Source: Stenotrophomonas aracearum (GTDB lineage: Bacteria > Pseudomonadota > Gammaproteobacteria > Xanthomonadales > Xanthomonadaceae). Taken from it: DNA of 64,000 nucleotides. Positions 30,912 through 39,501 of this stretch are shown one piece after another; positions within the stretch are counted from its first letter, which is position 1; the number at the start of each line of letters is the position of its first letter. A model generated the notes under the pieces. It saw only the letters and a program-made list of their open reading frames with translations, was not told the DNA's origin and ran no database searches. The stretch lies in NCBI RefSeq assembly GCF_031834615.1, contig NZ_CP115543.1, positions 3,359,001 to 3,423,000 of the forward strand, read 5' to 3'. The translations under genes and the position numbers were made by a program.

Positions 30912-31255
30912 ACGACGACACCCGCCGCGCGCCGCGCCGCAACGTCAACGACCAGGTACCGGTGACGGACACGCTGGCCGAGGCCGTGATCGGGCGGCTG
31001 GGCAACATTTCCGAGACGGGCATGCTGATGCTGTGCTCGGTGCCGATGAACGAGGATGCGCTGTACCAGATGCGCTTTGCCATTCCCGGGGCGAATGGGC
31101 AGCCGCAGACTCTGGACGTGGGCGTGCACCTGCTGTGGAACGAGCCCAGCCATGTGACCGGGCAGAGCTGGGCGGGGTTCCGCTTCCTGACCCTCAGCCG
31201 GGAGCACAAGGAGCAGCTGCGGGCGTGGATCGCCGAGGAATCTTCGGCGGTCTGA
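30908..31255 (+). CDS. PilZ domain protein (predicted c-di-GMP receptor)
   Basis: A single-domain, 115-residue PilZ protein. The c-di-GMP signature is present: an N-terminal RRAPRRN (RxxxR) and GNISETGMLM (N/DxSxxG) about 28 residues later. It should therefore bind c-di-GMP, unlike type IV pilus PilZ proteins lacking these residues. The ATG overlaps the DUF1631 stop (ATGA), which predicts equimolar production and probably a physical partnership. Confidence 0.9.
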   Translation: MNDDTRRAPRRNVNDQVPVTDTLAEAVIGRLGNISETGMLMLCSVPMNEDALYQMRFAIPGANGQPQTLDVGVHLLWNEPSHVTGQSWAGFRFLTLSREHKEQLRAWIAEESSAV

Positions 31256-31337
31256 GTGCCGGTTCCGGCACAGCACGCGCTGGCCGATTGCGGCAGAATC
31301 AGGGGCTGCATTCCGCACTGCCTGATGAGCCCCCGCG

Positions 31338-32663
31338 ATGAACCAGACCGACTTTGCTGCCCTGTATTCCCAGCACGTGCGCGTGCTCTGCCAACGCGCC
31401 GACGAGGCGCTGGCGCGTGGGGGGTTCGATCATCTGGTGATTCCGAGCGGGACGCTGTATTACCAGGCGTTCGATGACCGCGATTATCCGTATGCGGTGA
31501 ACCCGAACTTCAAGGCGTGGCTGCCGCTGACGAAGGTGCCCAACAGCTGGGTGGTGTACACGCCGGGGCAGCGGCCGAAGGTGATCTTCCACCAGCCGTT
31601 CGATTACTGGCACGTGGTGCCGGACGCGCCCAACGGCTGGTGGGTGGCGCATTTCGACATCGAGATCATCCGCACGGCGGACGAGGCGCTGGCACTGTTG
31701 CCGCGCGATGCGTCGCGCTGCGCGATCCTGGGTGAGCCGCAGAGTGCGCTGGGCGGGTTCGTGCCGAACAATCCGGAGCCGGTGATCCATTACCTGGACT
31801 GGCACCGGGCGTACAAGACGCCGTACGAGATCGCGCTGATGCGCGAGGCGCAGCGGCTGGGGGTGCGTGGGCACCGTGCGGCGGAGGCGGCGTTCCGTGC
31901 GGGGGCGAGCGAGTTCGAGATCCACATGGCGTACTGCCGTGCGGTGGGCCAGGACGCCAATGAGCTGCCGTACGGCAACATCATCGGGTTGAACGAGCAT
32001 GCGGCGGTGCTGCATTACACGGACCTGGGGCGTACGCCGCCGCAGCCGCTGCGCAGTTTCCTGATCGATGCGGGCGCGAGCGCGTTCGGTTACGCGAGCG
32101 ACATCACGCGTACGTATGCGGCCGGTGGCCACGATGAGTTCCAGGCGATGATCGAGGCGGTGGACGTAGCGCAGCAGCAGATGGGCGCGGGCGTGCGCGC
32201 CGGGGTGGACTACAAGCAGCTGCACGTGGACGCGCACCTGTCGTTGATGGGCATCCTGAAGGACTTCGGGGTGCTCAAGGTCTCGCCGGAAGCGGCGCTG
32301 GCGACGGGGGTGAGCGCGGCGTTCTTCCCGCACGGCCTGGGCCATCTGATCGGGCTGCAGGTGCACGATGTGGCGGGCTTTGCGGCGAGCGACAAGGGCG
32401 GCCGGGTGGAGCGTCCGGAGGGTCATCCGTACCTGCGCCTGACCCGTTCGCTGGAGCCGGGCATGGTGGTGACGATTGAGCCGGGTGTGTACTTCATCGA
32501 CATGCTGCTGGACGAGGTGAAGCAGCGCGGCCATGCCGACAGCATCGACTGGACCCGCGTGGACTTCTTCCGCCCGTACGGCGGTATCCGCATCGAAGAC
32601 GAGGTGCTGTGCACCGAGGGCGATGCAGACAATCTGACGCGTCCGGAGTTTGCGAAGGCCTGA
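31338..32663 (+). CDS. pepQ: Xaa-Pro dipeptidase (prolidase)
   Basis: Cleaves Xaa-Pro dipeptides. The 441-residue protein has the bacterial PepQ N-domain (YYQAFDDRDYPYAVNPNFKAW) and the pita-bread metallopeptidase domain with two-metal ligands: Asp and Asp in FLIDAGASAFGYASDITRTY, His in FFPHGLGHLIGLQVHD, Glu in VVTIEPGVYF and Glu in GGIRIEDEVL. Codons end in G more often than in neighbouring genes. It converges on pepP, also a pita-bread proline peptidase but in a different subfamily. Confidence 0.95.
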   Translation: MNQTDFAALYSQHVRVLCQRADEALARGGFDHLVIPSGTLYYQAFDDRDYPYAVNPNFKAWLPLTKVPNSWVVYTPGQRPKVIFHQPFDYWHVVPDAPNGWWVAHFDIEIIRTADEALALLPRDASRCAILGEPQSALGGFVPNNPEPVIHYLDWHRAYKTPYEIALMREAQRLGVRGHRAAEAAFRAGASEFEIHMAYCRAVGQDANELPYGNIIGLNEHAAVLHYTDLGRTPPQPLRSFLIDAGASAFGYASDITRTYAAGGHDEFQAMIEAVDVAQQQMGAGVRAGVDYKQLHVDAHLSLMGILKDFGVLKVSPEAALATGVSAAFFPHGLGHLIGLQVHDVAGFAASDKGGRVERPEGHPYLRLTRSLEPGMVVTIEPGVYFIDMLLDEVKQRGHADSIDWTRVDFFRPYGGIRIEDEVLCTEGDADNLTRPEFAKA

Positions 32664-32708
32664 CGGCCCTGGCCGCGTTTTCTGCGGCACTCGATGGAAT
32701 GACGTATC

Positions 32709-32725
32709 GCCGGGCCCTGCCCGGC
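32709..32725. repeat. REP-like palindrome without GTAG
   Basis: GCCGGGC and its complement separated by three bases, 45 bases after pepQ. The stem matches those of the GTAG repeats (27.1 and 55.5 kb) but the head is GTATC, so it is likely a degenerate copy. Confidence 0.45.
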
Positions 32726-32789
32726 TGCTGTTGGATTCAGGCGAACACCCGCAGGTGCAAGGATCCCTTGGCTTGGGCCGCCCGGTGCC

Positions 32790-32865
32790 GGTTTGCGGGG
32801 TCGCCGCAAGTACGTCCCTGTAGGCTACGCGGACGCCATCCATGGCGCCGAGTCCCCCGCAAACC
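32790..32865. repeat. 11-bp inverted repeat enclosing 54 bases
   Basis: GGTTTGCGGGG and CCCCGCAAACC are exact inverted copies. The enclosed segment contains a smaller near-palindrome around GGCGCC/ATGG (32834-32850). In RNA the whole would form a long-arm structure. Confidence 0.5.
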
Positions 32866-33052
32866 GACCCCGGGCGACCCTTTGACAGTGGGCCGGTGGC
32901 CACGGAAAAAACAGGGCCGATCATTTCCGTGCGTCACCGGGCGCGGATGATTTCACGGCAGTCGTTTGGGAACCGACCCTACCAGCAGGCCAGCGCGCGG
33001 TCTCGAACCCGCGTAGGGACACGCCAGGCGGGGCAGATCTCTCTGGAGAAAA

Positions 33053-33075
33053 GCCCCCTTCTTGTTGAAGGGGGC
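33053..33075. terminator. 9-bp perfect hairpin in the pepQ/pepP gap
   Basis: GCCCCCTTC / GAAGGGGGC with loop TTGTT. There is no adjacent T-run on either strand, so intrinsic termination is not assured. Confidence 0.45.
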
Positions 33076-33109
33076 GCGCCGAAGGCGGGGGGTTAAGGTG
33101 GAATGCGCG

Positions 33110-33138
33110 GATAACGCGGGCCGAAGGCCCGTGTTATC
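33110..33138. terminator. 13-bp hairpin 73 bases downstream of pepP
   Basis: GATAACGCGGGCC pairs with GGCCCGTGTTATC (one G-T mismatch) around a GAA loop. It is downstream of pepP on the minus strand and may stop pepP transcription. No T-tract is present. Confidence 0.45.
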
Positions 33139-33211
33139 CCGGAGCGGGGCTGCCCGGCGGCCGCCCCTGCACGTATGAATTGAAACGCCGCTCTTCGCGA
33201 GAACAATGGAA

Positions 33212-34546
33212 TCAGCGCGAACCGCCCATCTCCGCTTCAATCTCATCGGCACTTCGCGCCAATGCTGCAGTCAACACGTGGTGCCCATCATCGGTAATCA
33301 CTACATCGTCTTCGGTACGGATGCCGATGCCGCGCCAGCGGGCTTCCACGCTGGTGTCGTCTGCGCCGATGTAGAGGCCTGGCTCGATGGTGAAGGCCAT
33401 GCCGACTTCTAGCATGCGTGAGTCGCCGGCGAGGCGGTAGTCGCCTACGTCGTGCACGTCGAGGCCGAGCCAGTGGCCGGTCTTGTGGCGGTAGAAGCGC
33501 TGGTAGTGGCCTTCGGCGATGTTCTCTTCCAGTGTGCCCTTCAGCAGGCCGAGCCGCAGCAGGCCTTCGGTGAGCGTCTGCACGGCAGCCAGGTGGCCAG
33601 CCTCATAGGCCACGCCGGGTCGCGCCTGGGCCAATGCGGCCGCCTGCGCTGCGCCGACCAGGTCGTGCAGCGCGCGCTGTTCGGCGCTGAAGCGGCCGTT
33701 GACCGGGAAGGTGCGGGTGATGTCGCTGGCGTAACCGCGGTACTCGGCGCCGGCGTCGATCAGGACAAGTTCGCCGTCGCGGCTGCGCGCGTTGTTGGCG
33801 CGGTAATGCAGGATGCAGCCGTTGCTGCCGGTGCCAACGATGCTGCCGTACGCCGCCCACGCGTCGTTGGCGCGGAACACGCGTTCCAGGTCGGCCTGAA
33901 GTTCGTACTCGTGGATGCCCGGTCGCGCTGCATGCATCGCGGCGCGGTGCGCCTGCACGGTGATGTCGGCGGCGCGCTGCATCAGTGCGATTTCCGCGTC
34001 GGACTTGAACAGCCGCTGTTCGTGCAGCAGGTGGCCCAGTTCCAGGAACTCGTGCGGCGGTTGCGCGCCGTGGCGTACCTGCGAGCGCACGCGGTTCACC
34101 CAGCCGATCAACTTGAGGTCGAACTCGGCGTCGCGACCGAAGTGGTAGTACACCCGCGAGCGGCCTTCCAGCAGGCCCGGCAGGATGTCGTCCAGGTCGT
34201 CGATCGGGTAGGCATCGTCCATGCCGTACTGCGCCACCGCGCCTTCCTGGCCGGCGCGGGCGCCGTCCCAGGCTTCGCGCTCGGCGTCGCGCTCGCGGCA
34301 GAACAGGATCACTTCGCCGTGGCGGCGGCCCGGGATCAGCACCAGCACCGCGTCCGGTTCCGGGAACCCGCTCAGGTACCAGAAGTCGGAGTCCTGCCGG
34401 AACGGGTAATGCGTGTCCAGGCTGCGCACCCGCTCGGAGGCGGCCGGCAGCACCAGGATGGCGTCATCGCCGGCCATCTCCATCAGCTGCTGGCGGCGGC
34501 CGGCGTACTCGGCGGCGGAAATGCCGGTCAACGCGTGGATGTCCAT
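33212..34546 (-). CDS. pepP: Xaa-Pro aminopeptidase P
   Basis: Removes the N-terminal residue preceding proline. The 444 residues comprise the creatinase-like N-domain (AGDDAILVLPAASERVRSLD, FRQDSDFWYLSGFPEPDAVL) and the dinuclear pita-bread domain: LIDAGAEYRGYASDITRTFP with both Asp ligands, HKTGHWLGLDVHDVG, FTIEPGLYI and GIRTEDDVVI. It starts two bases after the UPF0149 gene stop, the ygfB-pepP pairing conserved across gammaproteobacteria. Confidence 0.96.
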   Translation of the reverse strand: MDIHALTGISAAEYAGRRQQLMEMAGDDAILVLPAASERVRSLDTHYPFRQDSDFWYLSGFPEPDAVLVLIPGRRHGEVILFCRERDAEREAWDGARAGQEGAVAQYGMDDAYPIDDLDDILPGLLEGRSRVYYHFGRDAEFDLKLIGWVNRVRSQVRHGAQPPHEFLELGHLLHEQRLFKSDAEIALMQRAADITVQAHRAAMHAARPGIHEYELQADLERVFRANDAWAAYGSIVGTGSNGCILHYRANNARSRDGELVLIDAGAEYRGYASDITRTFPVNGRFSAEQRALHDLVGAAQAAALAQARPGVAYEAGHLAAVQTLTEGLLRLGLLKGTLEENIAEGHYQRFYRHKTGHWLGLDVHDVGDYRLAGDSRMLEVGMAFTIEPGLYIGADDTSVEARWRGIGIRTEDDVVITDDGHHVLTAALARSADEIEAEMGGSR

Positions 34547-34547
34547 C

Positions 34548-35096
34548 TCAGTTCAGGCGCTGCCGGTGGCGCGCGGCCATCACGCAGTCGCCGTGCAGCA
34601 GCAGTGCCGCCACGCGGATGAATTCTTCGATCTCGGCCAGCGCGTCCTCGTCGTCGTCGTTGCCGCTTTCGAAGTCCTCGCTGGAGGCCTGGGCCAGCTT
34701 GGCCAGGTCGGTGAGCGCTTCTTCGCCTTCTTCGGAGAGGGTCGGTCGCTTGCTGCCCGACCCCAGGCCGAAACCGCCGAGGAACGCGCGCGCCCAGGTA
34801 AACAGCGCGTCGGCCTGCGCGGCGGTGTCCTCGCTGTCGGTCAGCAGCAGTTCGAAGGCGAAGTCGCGGTCCTCCAGCTGCGCCACGCTGGCAACGCGGA
34901 GCTGGTCGAGCGCATCGCCGTCGACCGGCGTTGGCGCGTTGTCGTCGGCCAGCACCCGCGCCGGCCATTCGCGCACGGGTGCGCCGCCGGCCGACAGCCA
35001 GCCGCACAGGCCGCCGTGCAGCTCGGCTGCATTGGCACCCAGGCCGGCCGCCTGGCTGGCCTGGTTCACGTCGTTGACACTCGGAAGTTCGGTCAT
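34548..35096 (-). CDS. UPF0149 family protein (YgfB/YecA-like)
   Basis: A 182-residue acidic, helical, cytoplasmic protein of the UPF0149 family. Family features are ELHGGLCGWLSAGG near residue 28, WARAFLGGFGLGSGS in the middle, and the acidic DFESGNDDDEDALAEIEEFIRVAALLL near the C-terminus. In Pseudomonas the YgfB homologue represses a regulator of cell-wall recycling and lysis; whether that holds here is inference. ATG 35096 was chosen because upstream codons lack homology. It is translated just before pepP. Confidence 0.88.
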   Translation of the reverse strand: MTELPSVNDVNQASQAAGLGANAAELHGGLCGWLSAGGAPVREWPARVLADDNAPTPVDGDALDQLRVASVAQLEDRDFAFELLLTDSEDTAAQADALFTWARAFLGGFGLGSGSKRPTLSEEGEEALTDLAKLAQASSEDFESGNDDDEDALAEIEEFIRVAALLLHGDCVMAARHRQRLN

Positions 35097-35225
35097 TTCA
35101 AGGCTCGATCTGGTGGGGCGCCGGGACAGCCGGCGACCCCGGGGTGGCAGCGCCACAGTGTATCAATCCGTCGGTGTTCATTATTCGCTTGACCGGCTCC
35201 AGTCCCCTTGCCTATCGTGCCGGAC

Positions 35226-35447
35226 ATGGAACCTTCCGATGCCATCGCCCAGTTGCAGGCCTTTGCCGCCCGGGTAGAGGCGTTGCTGGAGCGCAACCAG
35301 CGCCTGGCCGAGGAGAACCGCAGCCTGCGCCACCAGCAGGAGACGCTGGTCAACGAGCGCTCGCAGCTGCTGGCCAAGAACGAGCAGGCCCGCTCCCGGG
35401 TGGAAGCGATGATCACCCGGCTCAAATCGCTGGAGCAGCACACATGA
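35226..35447 (+). CDS. Small coiled-coil protein next to zapA (TIGR02449/ZapB-like)
   Basis: A 73-residue all-helical protein. Nearly the entire length is a coiled coil with heptad Leu/Ile (IAQLQAFAARVEALLERNQR, then LAEENRSLRHQQETLVNERS). It matches the small family usually encoded immediately before zapA in this group, and by size and shape resembles ZapB, though homology is not evident. ATG 35226 is preceded by no strong Shine-Dalgarno; an in-frame ATG at 35208 would add six residues. Its stop overlaps the zapA start (ATGA). Confidence 0.82.
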   Translation: MEPSDAIAQLQAFAARVEALLERNQRLAEENRSLRHQQETLVNERSQLLAKNEQARSRVEAMITRLKSLEQHT

Positions 35448-35740
35448 GCCAGAACGAACCGGTCAGCGTCCGCATCCTGGACCGCGAGTACACGGTGGGC
35501 GTGGGCGCGGACGAACGCGAAAGCCTGACCGCCGCCGCGCGCCTGCTCGATGCCAAGATGCGCGAGATCCGCGGCAGCAACCGCATGGCTGCGGTCGACC
35601 GCATCGCGGTGCTGGCCGCGCTCAACCTGGCCCATGAACTGCAGCAGCTGCGTGATGACCACGCGCGCCAGGCGGTGGCCCTGCAGCAGACGCTTGCCGA
35701 TCTGAACAGGCGCCTGGACCGCGCCATCGACGGCGCGTGA
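35444..35740 (+). CDS. zapA: Cell division protein ZapA
   Basis: A 98-residue FtsZ-ring stabiliser. The N-terminal beta-sheet domain (PVSVRILDREYTVGV, then ADERESLTAAARLLDAKM) is followed by a long helix with conserved NRMAAVDRIAVLAALNLAHEL and a C-terminal coiled coil (LQQTLADLNRRLDRAI). It overlaps the upstream coiled-coil gene and precedes the 6S RNA gene, an order conserved from E. coli. Confidence 0.95.
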   Translation: MSQNEPVSVRILDREYTVGVGADERESLTAAARLLDAKMREIRGSNRMAAVDRIAVLAALNLAHELQQLRDDHARQAVALQQTLADLNRRLDRAIDGA

Positions 35741-35812
35741 TCCGTCCTTCATTGTTCTGAATTGGCCTGTAATCCAACCGACGAACGGGGTATCCGATTT
35801 CGGCGCGTTGGC

Positions 35813-35818
35813 TATAAT
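35813..35818 (+). promoter_or_regulatory. -10 element of the 6S RNA gene
   Basis: A perfect TATAAT placed 7-12 bases before the inferred 6S RNA 5' end. No good -35 hexamer stands 16-18 bases upstream. Confidence 0.65.
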
Positions 35819-35824
35819 GGCCAC

Positions 35825-36010
35825 GCGTTCTCTGCTGTGAACGACGGCGTGTGCAAACATTCGCCTTGTCCCTTAATTACGACCACGGGTGCGCGACGGC
35901 GCCGGGAGTGCAGGTCCGCCTTGTAGCGGGAAGCCCGAAGGAGTCCCAGCGTACCCACTTGAACCCCGGGTTCAAGGTCGTTTCGCACGCATCGTCACCG
36001 CGGAGAATGC
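35825..36010 (+). ncRNA. ssrS: 6S RNA
   Basis: A regulatory RNA that mimics an open promoter and sequesters the sigma-70 RNA polymerase holoenzyme in stationary phase. Position between zapA and fthC is the conserved location. The 5' and 3' ends pair (CGTTCTCTGC at 35826-35835 with GCGGAGAATG at 36000-36009, including G-U pairs). The conserved 3'-side hairpin CTTGAACCCCGGGTTCAAGG lies at 35958-35977, as in E. coli 6S. The length of about 186 bases matches the usual 184. The ends are inferred to within a few bases. Confidence 0.88.
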
Positions 36011-36020
36011 AGTATTCCTG

Positions 36021-36057
36021 CAAGAGCGACGTTCCATCGGGACGTCGCTCTTGTTTT
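36021..36057 (+). terminator. Terminator of the 6S RNA transcript
   Basis: A 15-pair stem (CAAGAGCGACGTTCC with GGGACGTCGCTCTTG, one G-T pair, loop ATC) followed by TTTT. It starts about 11 bases after the 6S 3' end and precedes fthC by 23 bases, so fthC is expressed by readthrough or from its own weak promoter. Confidence 0.9.
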
Positions 36058-36080
36058 ATCCGGCCCCAACGGACCCAGGC

Positions 36081-36667
36081 ATGACCGACCCGCGCTCCGC
36101 ACTGCGCCAGCAGTTGCGCCAACGCCGCCGAGACATTCCCGCCGCGCAGCGCCTGGCCGCCGCCGAACAGCTCGCCGATGCCCTGCTTGCCCTGCCCTTC
36201 GCGCCCACCCATGGCCACGTGGCCGGGTACTGGGCGCTGGATGGCGAGATCGCCCTGCACCGCTGGCAGATGCGCCTGCCCGACAGCGTGCGCTACTGCC
36301 TGCCGGTGCTGGACGGCGACACGCTGCGCTTCGCGCCGTGGCGCCCGGGCCAGCCGCTGACCGCCAACCGCTTCGGCATTCCCGAACCCGACATTGCCAT
36401 TGCCGACACGCTGGCGCCGGCGCAGATGACGCTGGTGGCCGCGCCGCTGGTGGGCTTCGACACGCTGTGCCGGCGGCTCGGCATGGGAGGCGGCTGGTAT
36501 GATCGCAGCTTCGCATTCCGCCAGCAGCGCCCGGCCCCGCCGTGGCTGGTGGGCGTCGGTTTTTCGGTGCAGCAGGTCGACGACCTGCCGGTGCAGCCGT
36601 GGGACGTCGGCGTGGATGCGATCTGTACCGACGCTGCCACCCATTTCCCCGTACCGAACGATCCCGA

Positions 36668-36671
<4 letters not shown>
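36081..36671 (+). CDS. fthC: 5-Formyltetrahydrofolate cyclo-ligase
   Basis: Converts 5-formyl-THF to 5,10-methenyl-THF with ATP (YgfA family). The 196-residue protein starts [20 protein letters not shown], and carries GYWALDGEI, the substrate/ATP segments [26 protein letters not shown] and WYDRSFA. Its position downstream of 6S RNA is conserved. The stop overlaps the EVE-domain gene by four bases. Confidence 0.94.
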
Positions 36672-37144
<473 letters not shown>

Positions 37145-37170
37145 CCCCTTTCCCGTACGAGTTTCCCGCC

Positions 37171-37818
37171 ATGTCCGAAGCCAAACGCCTCGCCGCAGAG
37201 AAAGCCCTGGAATACGTCGAAGACGGCATGATCGTCGGGGTCGGCACCGGTTCCACCGTTGCCTACTTCATCGACGGCCTGGCCCGCATCCAGCACCGCA
37301 TCAAGGCCACCGTGTCCAGCTCCGAGCAGAGCACCGCGCGCCTGCGCCAGCACGGCATCGAGGTGATGGAACTGAACCACACCGGCAACCTGTCGCTGTA
37401 CGTGGACGGCGCCGACGAGTGCGACGGCAACAAGTGCCTGATCAAGGGCGGCGGCGCCGCACTGACCCGCGAGAAGATCATCGCCGAGGCCAGCGAGCGC
37501 TTCGTGTGCATCGTCGACCCGAGCAAGCAGGTGCCGGTACTGGGCCGCTTCCCGCTGCCCGTGGAAGTGATTCCGATGGCACGCAGCCTGGTCGCACGCC
37601 GGATCATGGACATGACCGGCGGCCAGCCGGCCTGGCGCGAAGGCGTCATCACCGACAACGGCAACCAGATCCTGGACATCCACCACCTGCAGATCACCGA
37701 CCCGGTGGCGCTGGAACGCGAACTCAACCAGCTGCCCGGCGTGGTCTGCGTGGGCCTGTTCGCGCGCCGCCCGGCCGACGTGGTGATTGTTGGCGGCGAA
37801 CCGCCGAAGGTGTTCTGA
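37171..37818 (+). CDS. rpiA: Ribose-5-phosphate isomerase A
   Basis: Interconverts ribose 5-phosphate and ribulose 5-phosphate in the pentose phosphate pathway. The 215 residues include [18 protein letters not shown] (phosphate loop), [27 protein letters not shown] with catalytic Asp, [19 protein letters not shown], and [13 protein letters not shown] [14 protein letters not shown] 37171 matches the family start. It follows the EVE gene by 26 bases. Confidence 0.97.
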   Translation: MSEAKRLAAEKALEYVEDGMIVGVGTGSTVAYFIDGLARIQHRIKATVSSSEQSTARLRQHGIEVMELNHTGNLSLYVDGADECDGNKCLIKGGGAALTREKIIAEASERFVCIVDPSKQVPVLGRFPLPVEVIPMARSLVARRIMDMTGGQPAWREGVITDNGNQILDIHHLQITDPVALERELNQLPGVVCVGLFARRPADVVIVGGEPPKVF

Positions 37819-37865
37819 TAACCCCGCCGGCACGCCCGTGCCGGCTCCTGCCCGAGGGTCTGCCC

Positions 37866-38321
37866 ATGCGCTTGATGCGCCTGCTGTTGCCGTTGCTGTT
37901 GCTGCTTACCTTGTCCGGCTGCGCCAGCACCGGCGCCAGCCATTGGGTGGAACTGGGCGGTGCCCGTTACCAGGTCGAACTGGCCACCAATGACGAATCG
38001 CGCGCGCGCGGGCTGATGTTCCGCGACGAGATGCCGGCCGACCACGGCATGCTGTTCCTGCATGAGCGCCAGGAGCTGCAGGCGTACTGGATGAAGAACA
38101 CCAAAATCGCGCTGGACATCCTGTATTTCGATGACCAGCGCCGCCTGGTCAGCCAGCAGCGCGACGTGCCGCCGTGTTCGGCCGGCGACCGCTGCCCGCC
38201 CTACCCCAGCAGCGGCCCGGCCCGCTACGTGCTGGAGCTCAATGCCGGCCAGGCCGAGAAACTGGGCCTGCAGGACGGGGCCCAGCTCACCTTCGGCCCC
38301 GGCATCGCCGACCAGCCCTGA
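37866..38321 (+). CDS. DUF192 family lipoprotein
   Basis: A 151-residue protein with a lipoprotein signal (LLPLLLLLTLSGC) and a DUF192 domain. Family text includes VELATNDESRARGLMFRDEM, HGMLFLHERQELQAYWMKNT and IALDILYFDDQRRLV. It has a Cys-x6-Cys pair (PPCSAGDRCPP). Function is unknown; the domain is usually exported and small. The start is the first ATG after rpiA, ahead of the signal peptide. Confidence 0.9.
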   Translation: MRLMRLLLPLLLLLTLSGCASTGASHWVELGGARYQVELATNDESRARGLMFRDEMPADHGMLFLHERQELQAYWMKNTKIALDILYFDDQRRLVSQQRDVPPCSAGDRCPPYPSSGPARYVLELNAGQAEKLGLQDGAQLTFGPGIADQP

Positions 38322-38407
38322 ACGCCCTGCGGTGGCGGCGTTGTTTTCACGCCGCACCGCTTGAATCGCACCGCGTTTGTCGCCAGTCTGTGTCCATGCA
38401 GGGGCAC

Positions 38408-39241
38408 ATGACATTGCCGGCGTGGGACTCCCTGGCCGAACTGGACGACGAGGCGCTGCCGCTGTTGCCCACGGCCCTGCTGATCGCGCGCGACGAGTAC
38501 CCCGACCTGGACCCGCAGGTCTACGACGCGCTGGTGCAGAGCCACGCCGACCACCTGCGCAGCGAGGTGGACACCATCGCGCACTGGCCGCTCAAGATCG
38601 CTGCGGTGAATCGCCACCTGTTCGACGAGCTCGGCTACGGCGGCGACCACGGCGAGTATTACGACCCGCGCAACAGTTACCTCAACCAGGTGTTCGAACG
38701 CCGCCTGGGCAACCCGATCTCGCTGGCCATGGTGCAGATGGAAGTGGCCCGACGCCTGGGCATTCCGCTGGACGGCGTGTCGTTCCCGGGGCACTTCCTG
38801 GTGCGGCTGCCGGTCGACGACGGGATGCTGGTGATGGACCCGTTCAACGGCGGCCGGCCGCTGGACGTGGAAGAGCTGCGCGAACGCGCGCGTTCGCACC
38901 TCGGCGGCGAGACGCCGGATGACCAGGTGCTGGCGCAGATCCTGGACGCGGCGCCGGCGCGCGCGATCCTGATGCGCATGCTGCGCAACCTGCACGGGGT
39001 GTATGCCGAGCGCAGTGAATGGGACCGCGCCGCGCGCAGTGCCGACCGCCTGCTGAAGCTGGCCCCGGAGCAGGACGACGCCCTGCGCGATCGGGGGCTG
39101 GCGTATCTGCAGCTGGATTACGAAGCCGGCGCCCGCCACGACCTGGGGCTGTACCTGCAGCGCAATGGCCAGGCCAATGACGCGCAGTGGGTCCGGGAGA
39201 AGCTGATCGAGATGGGTGGCCGGGTACCGCGGTTACATTAG
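38408..39241 (+). CDS. SirB1/transglutaminase-like protein with TPR
   Basis: A 277-residue cytoplasmic protein of the SirB1 family. The N-terminal domain has a transglutaminase-like core (VDTIAHWPLKIAAVNRHLFDEL, NSYLNQVFERRLGNPISLAMV, LDGVSFPGHFLVRLPV), and the C-terminus has TPR-like helices (MLRNLHGVYAERSEWDRAAR, then ADRLLKLAPEQDDALRDRGL). No catalytic Cys is at the usual Cys position, so enzymatic activity is doubtful. I chose ATG 38408 for its AGGGG Shine-Dalgarno; ATG 38396 adds four residues. Confidence 0.87.
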   Translation: MTLPAWDSLAELDDEALPLLPTALLIARDEYPDLDPQVYDALVQSHADHLRSEVDTIAHWPLKIAAVNRHLFDELGYGGDHGEYYDPRNSYLNQVFERRLGNPISLAMVQMEVARRLGIPLDGVSFPGHFLVRLPVDDGMLVMDPFNGGRPLDVEELRERARSHLGGETPDDQVLAQILDAAPARAILMRMLRNLHGVYAERSEWDRAARSADRLLKLAPEQDDALRDRGLAYLQLDYEAGARHDLGLYLQRNGQANDAQWVREKLIEMGGRVPRLH

Positions 39242-39429
39242 TCGATCTCGACCATCTCGAAATCGTCTTTGGTCACGCCGCAGTCCGGGCAGGTCCAGGT
39301 GTCGGGCACGTCTTCCCACGCGGTGCCAGGGGCGATGCCCTCTTCGGGCAGGCCGTCGGCCTCCTTGTAGATGAAGCCGCAGACAACGCACATCCAGGTG
39401 CGGAAGGTGGTGGCGGTGGCGTCGGTCAT
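39238..39429 (-). CDS. Rubredoxin
   Basis: A 63-residue electron carrier with a single Fe(Cys)4 site: CVVCGFIY near residue 14 and CPDCGVTKDDFEMVE near residue 47. Other family residues are EEGIAPGTAWEDVPDTW. Rubredoxins of this type pass electrons to alkane hydroxylase or oxygen-reducing enzymes, but no such partner is adjacent. It is encoded opposite to its neighbours and overlaps the SirB1 gene end by four bases, tail to tail. Confidence 0.96.
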   Translation of the reverse strand: MTDATATTFRTWMCVVCGFIYKEADGLPEEGIAPGTAWEDVPDTWTCPDCGVTKDDFEMVEID

Positions 39430-39501
39430 CGGATAATCAGGCGTTGGACAGTACGGTCATAGGCCATTGTCCCACTCCCGCCGCGCTACCGGTAGCCATC
39501 G

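Larger units (their letters stand above)
32664..33211. other. 548-bp gene-free gap between convergent pepQ and pepP
   Basis: No reading frame here has homology that I recognise. The gap holds a GC palindrome at 32709-32725, an 11-bp inverted repeat (GGTTTGCGGGG at 32790-32800, CCCCGCAAACC at 32855-32865), a 9-bp perfect hairpin at 33053-33075 and a 13-bp hairpin at 33110-33138. Possible uses are bidirectional termination or decayed repeat elements; a small RNA cannot be excluded. Confidence 0.6.

Noticed and set aside
32950..33250. Small frames in the pepQ/pepP gap as genes
   Set aside because: They cross the hairpins, have no Shine-Dalgarno and no recognised sequence.
35741..36080. A protein-coding gene in the zapA-fthC gap
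   Set aside because: The sequence is explained by 6S RNA with its terminator.
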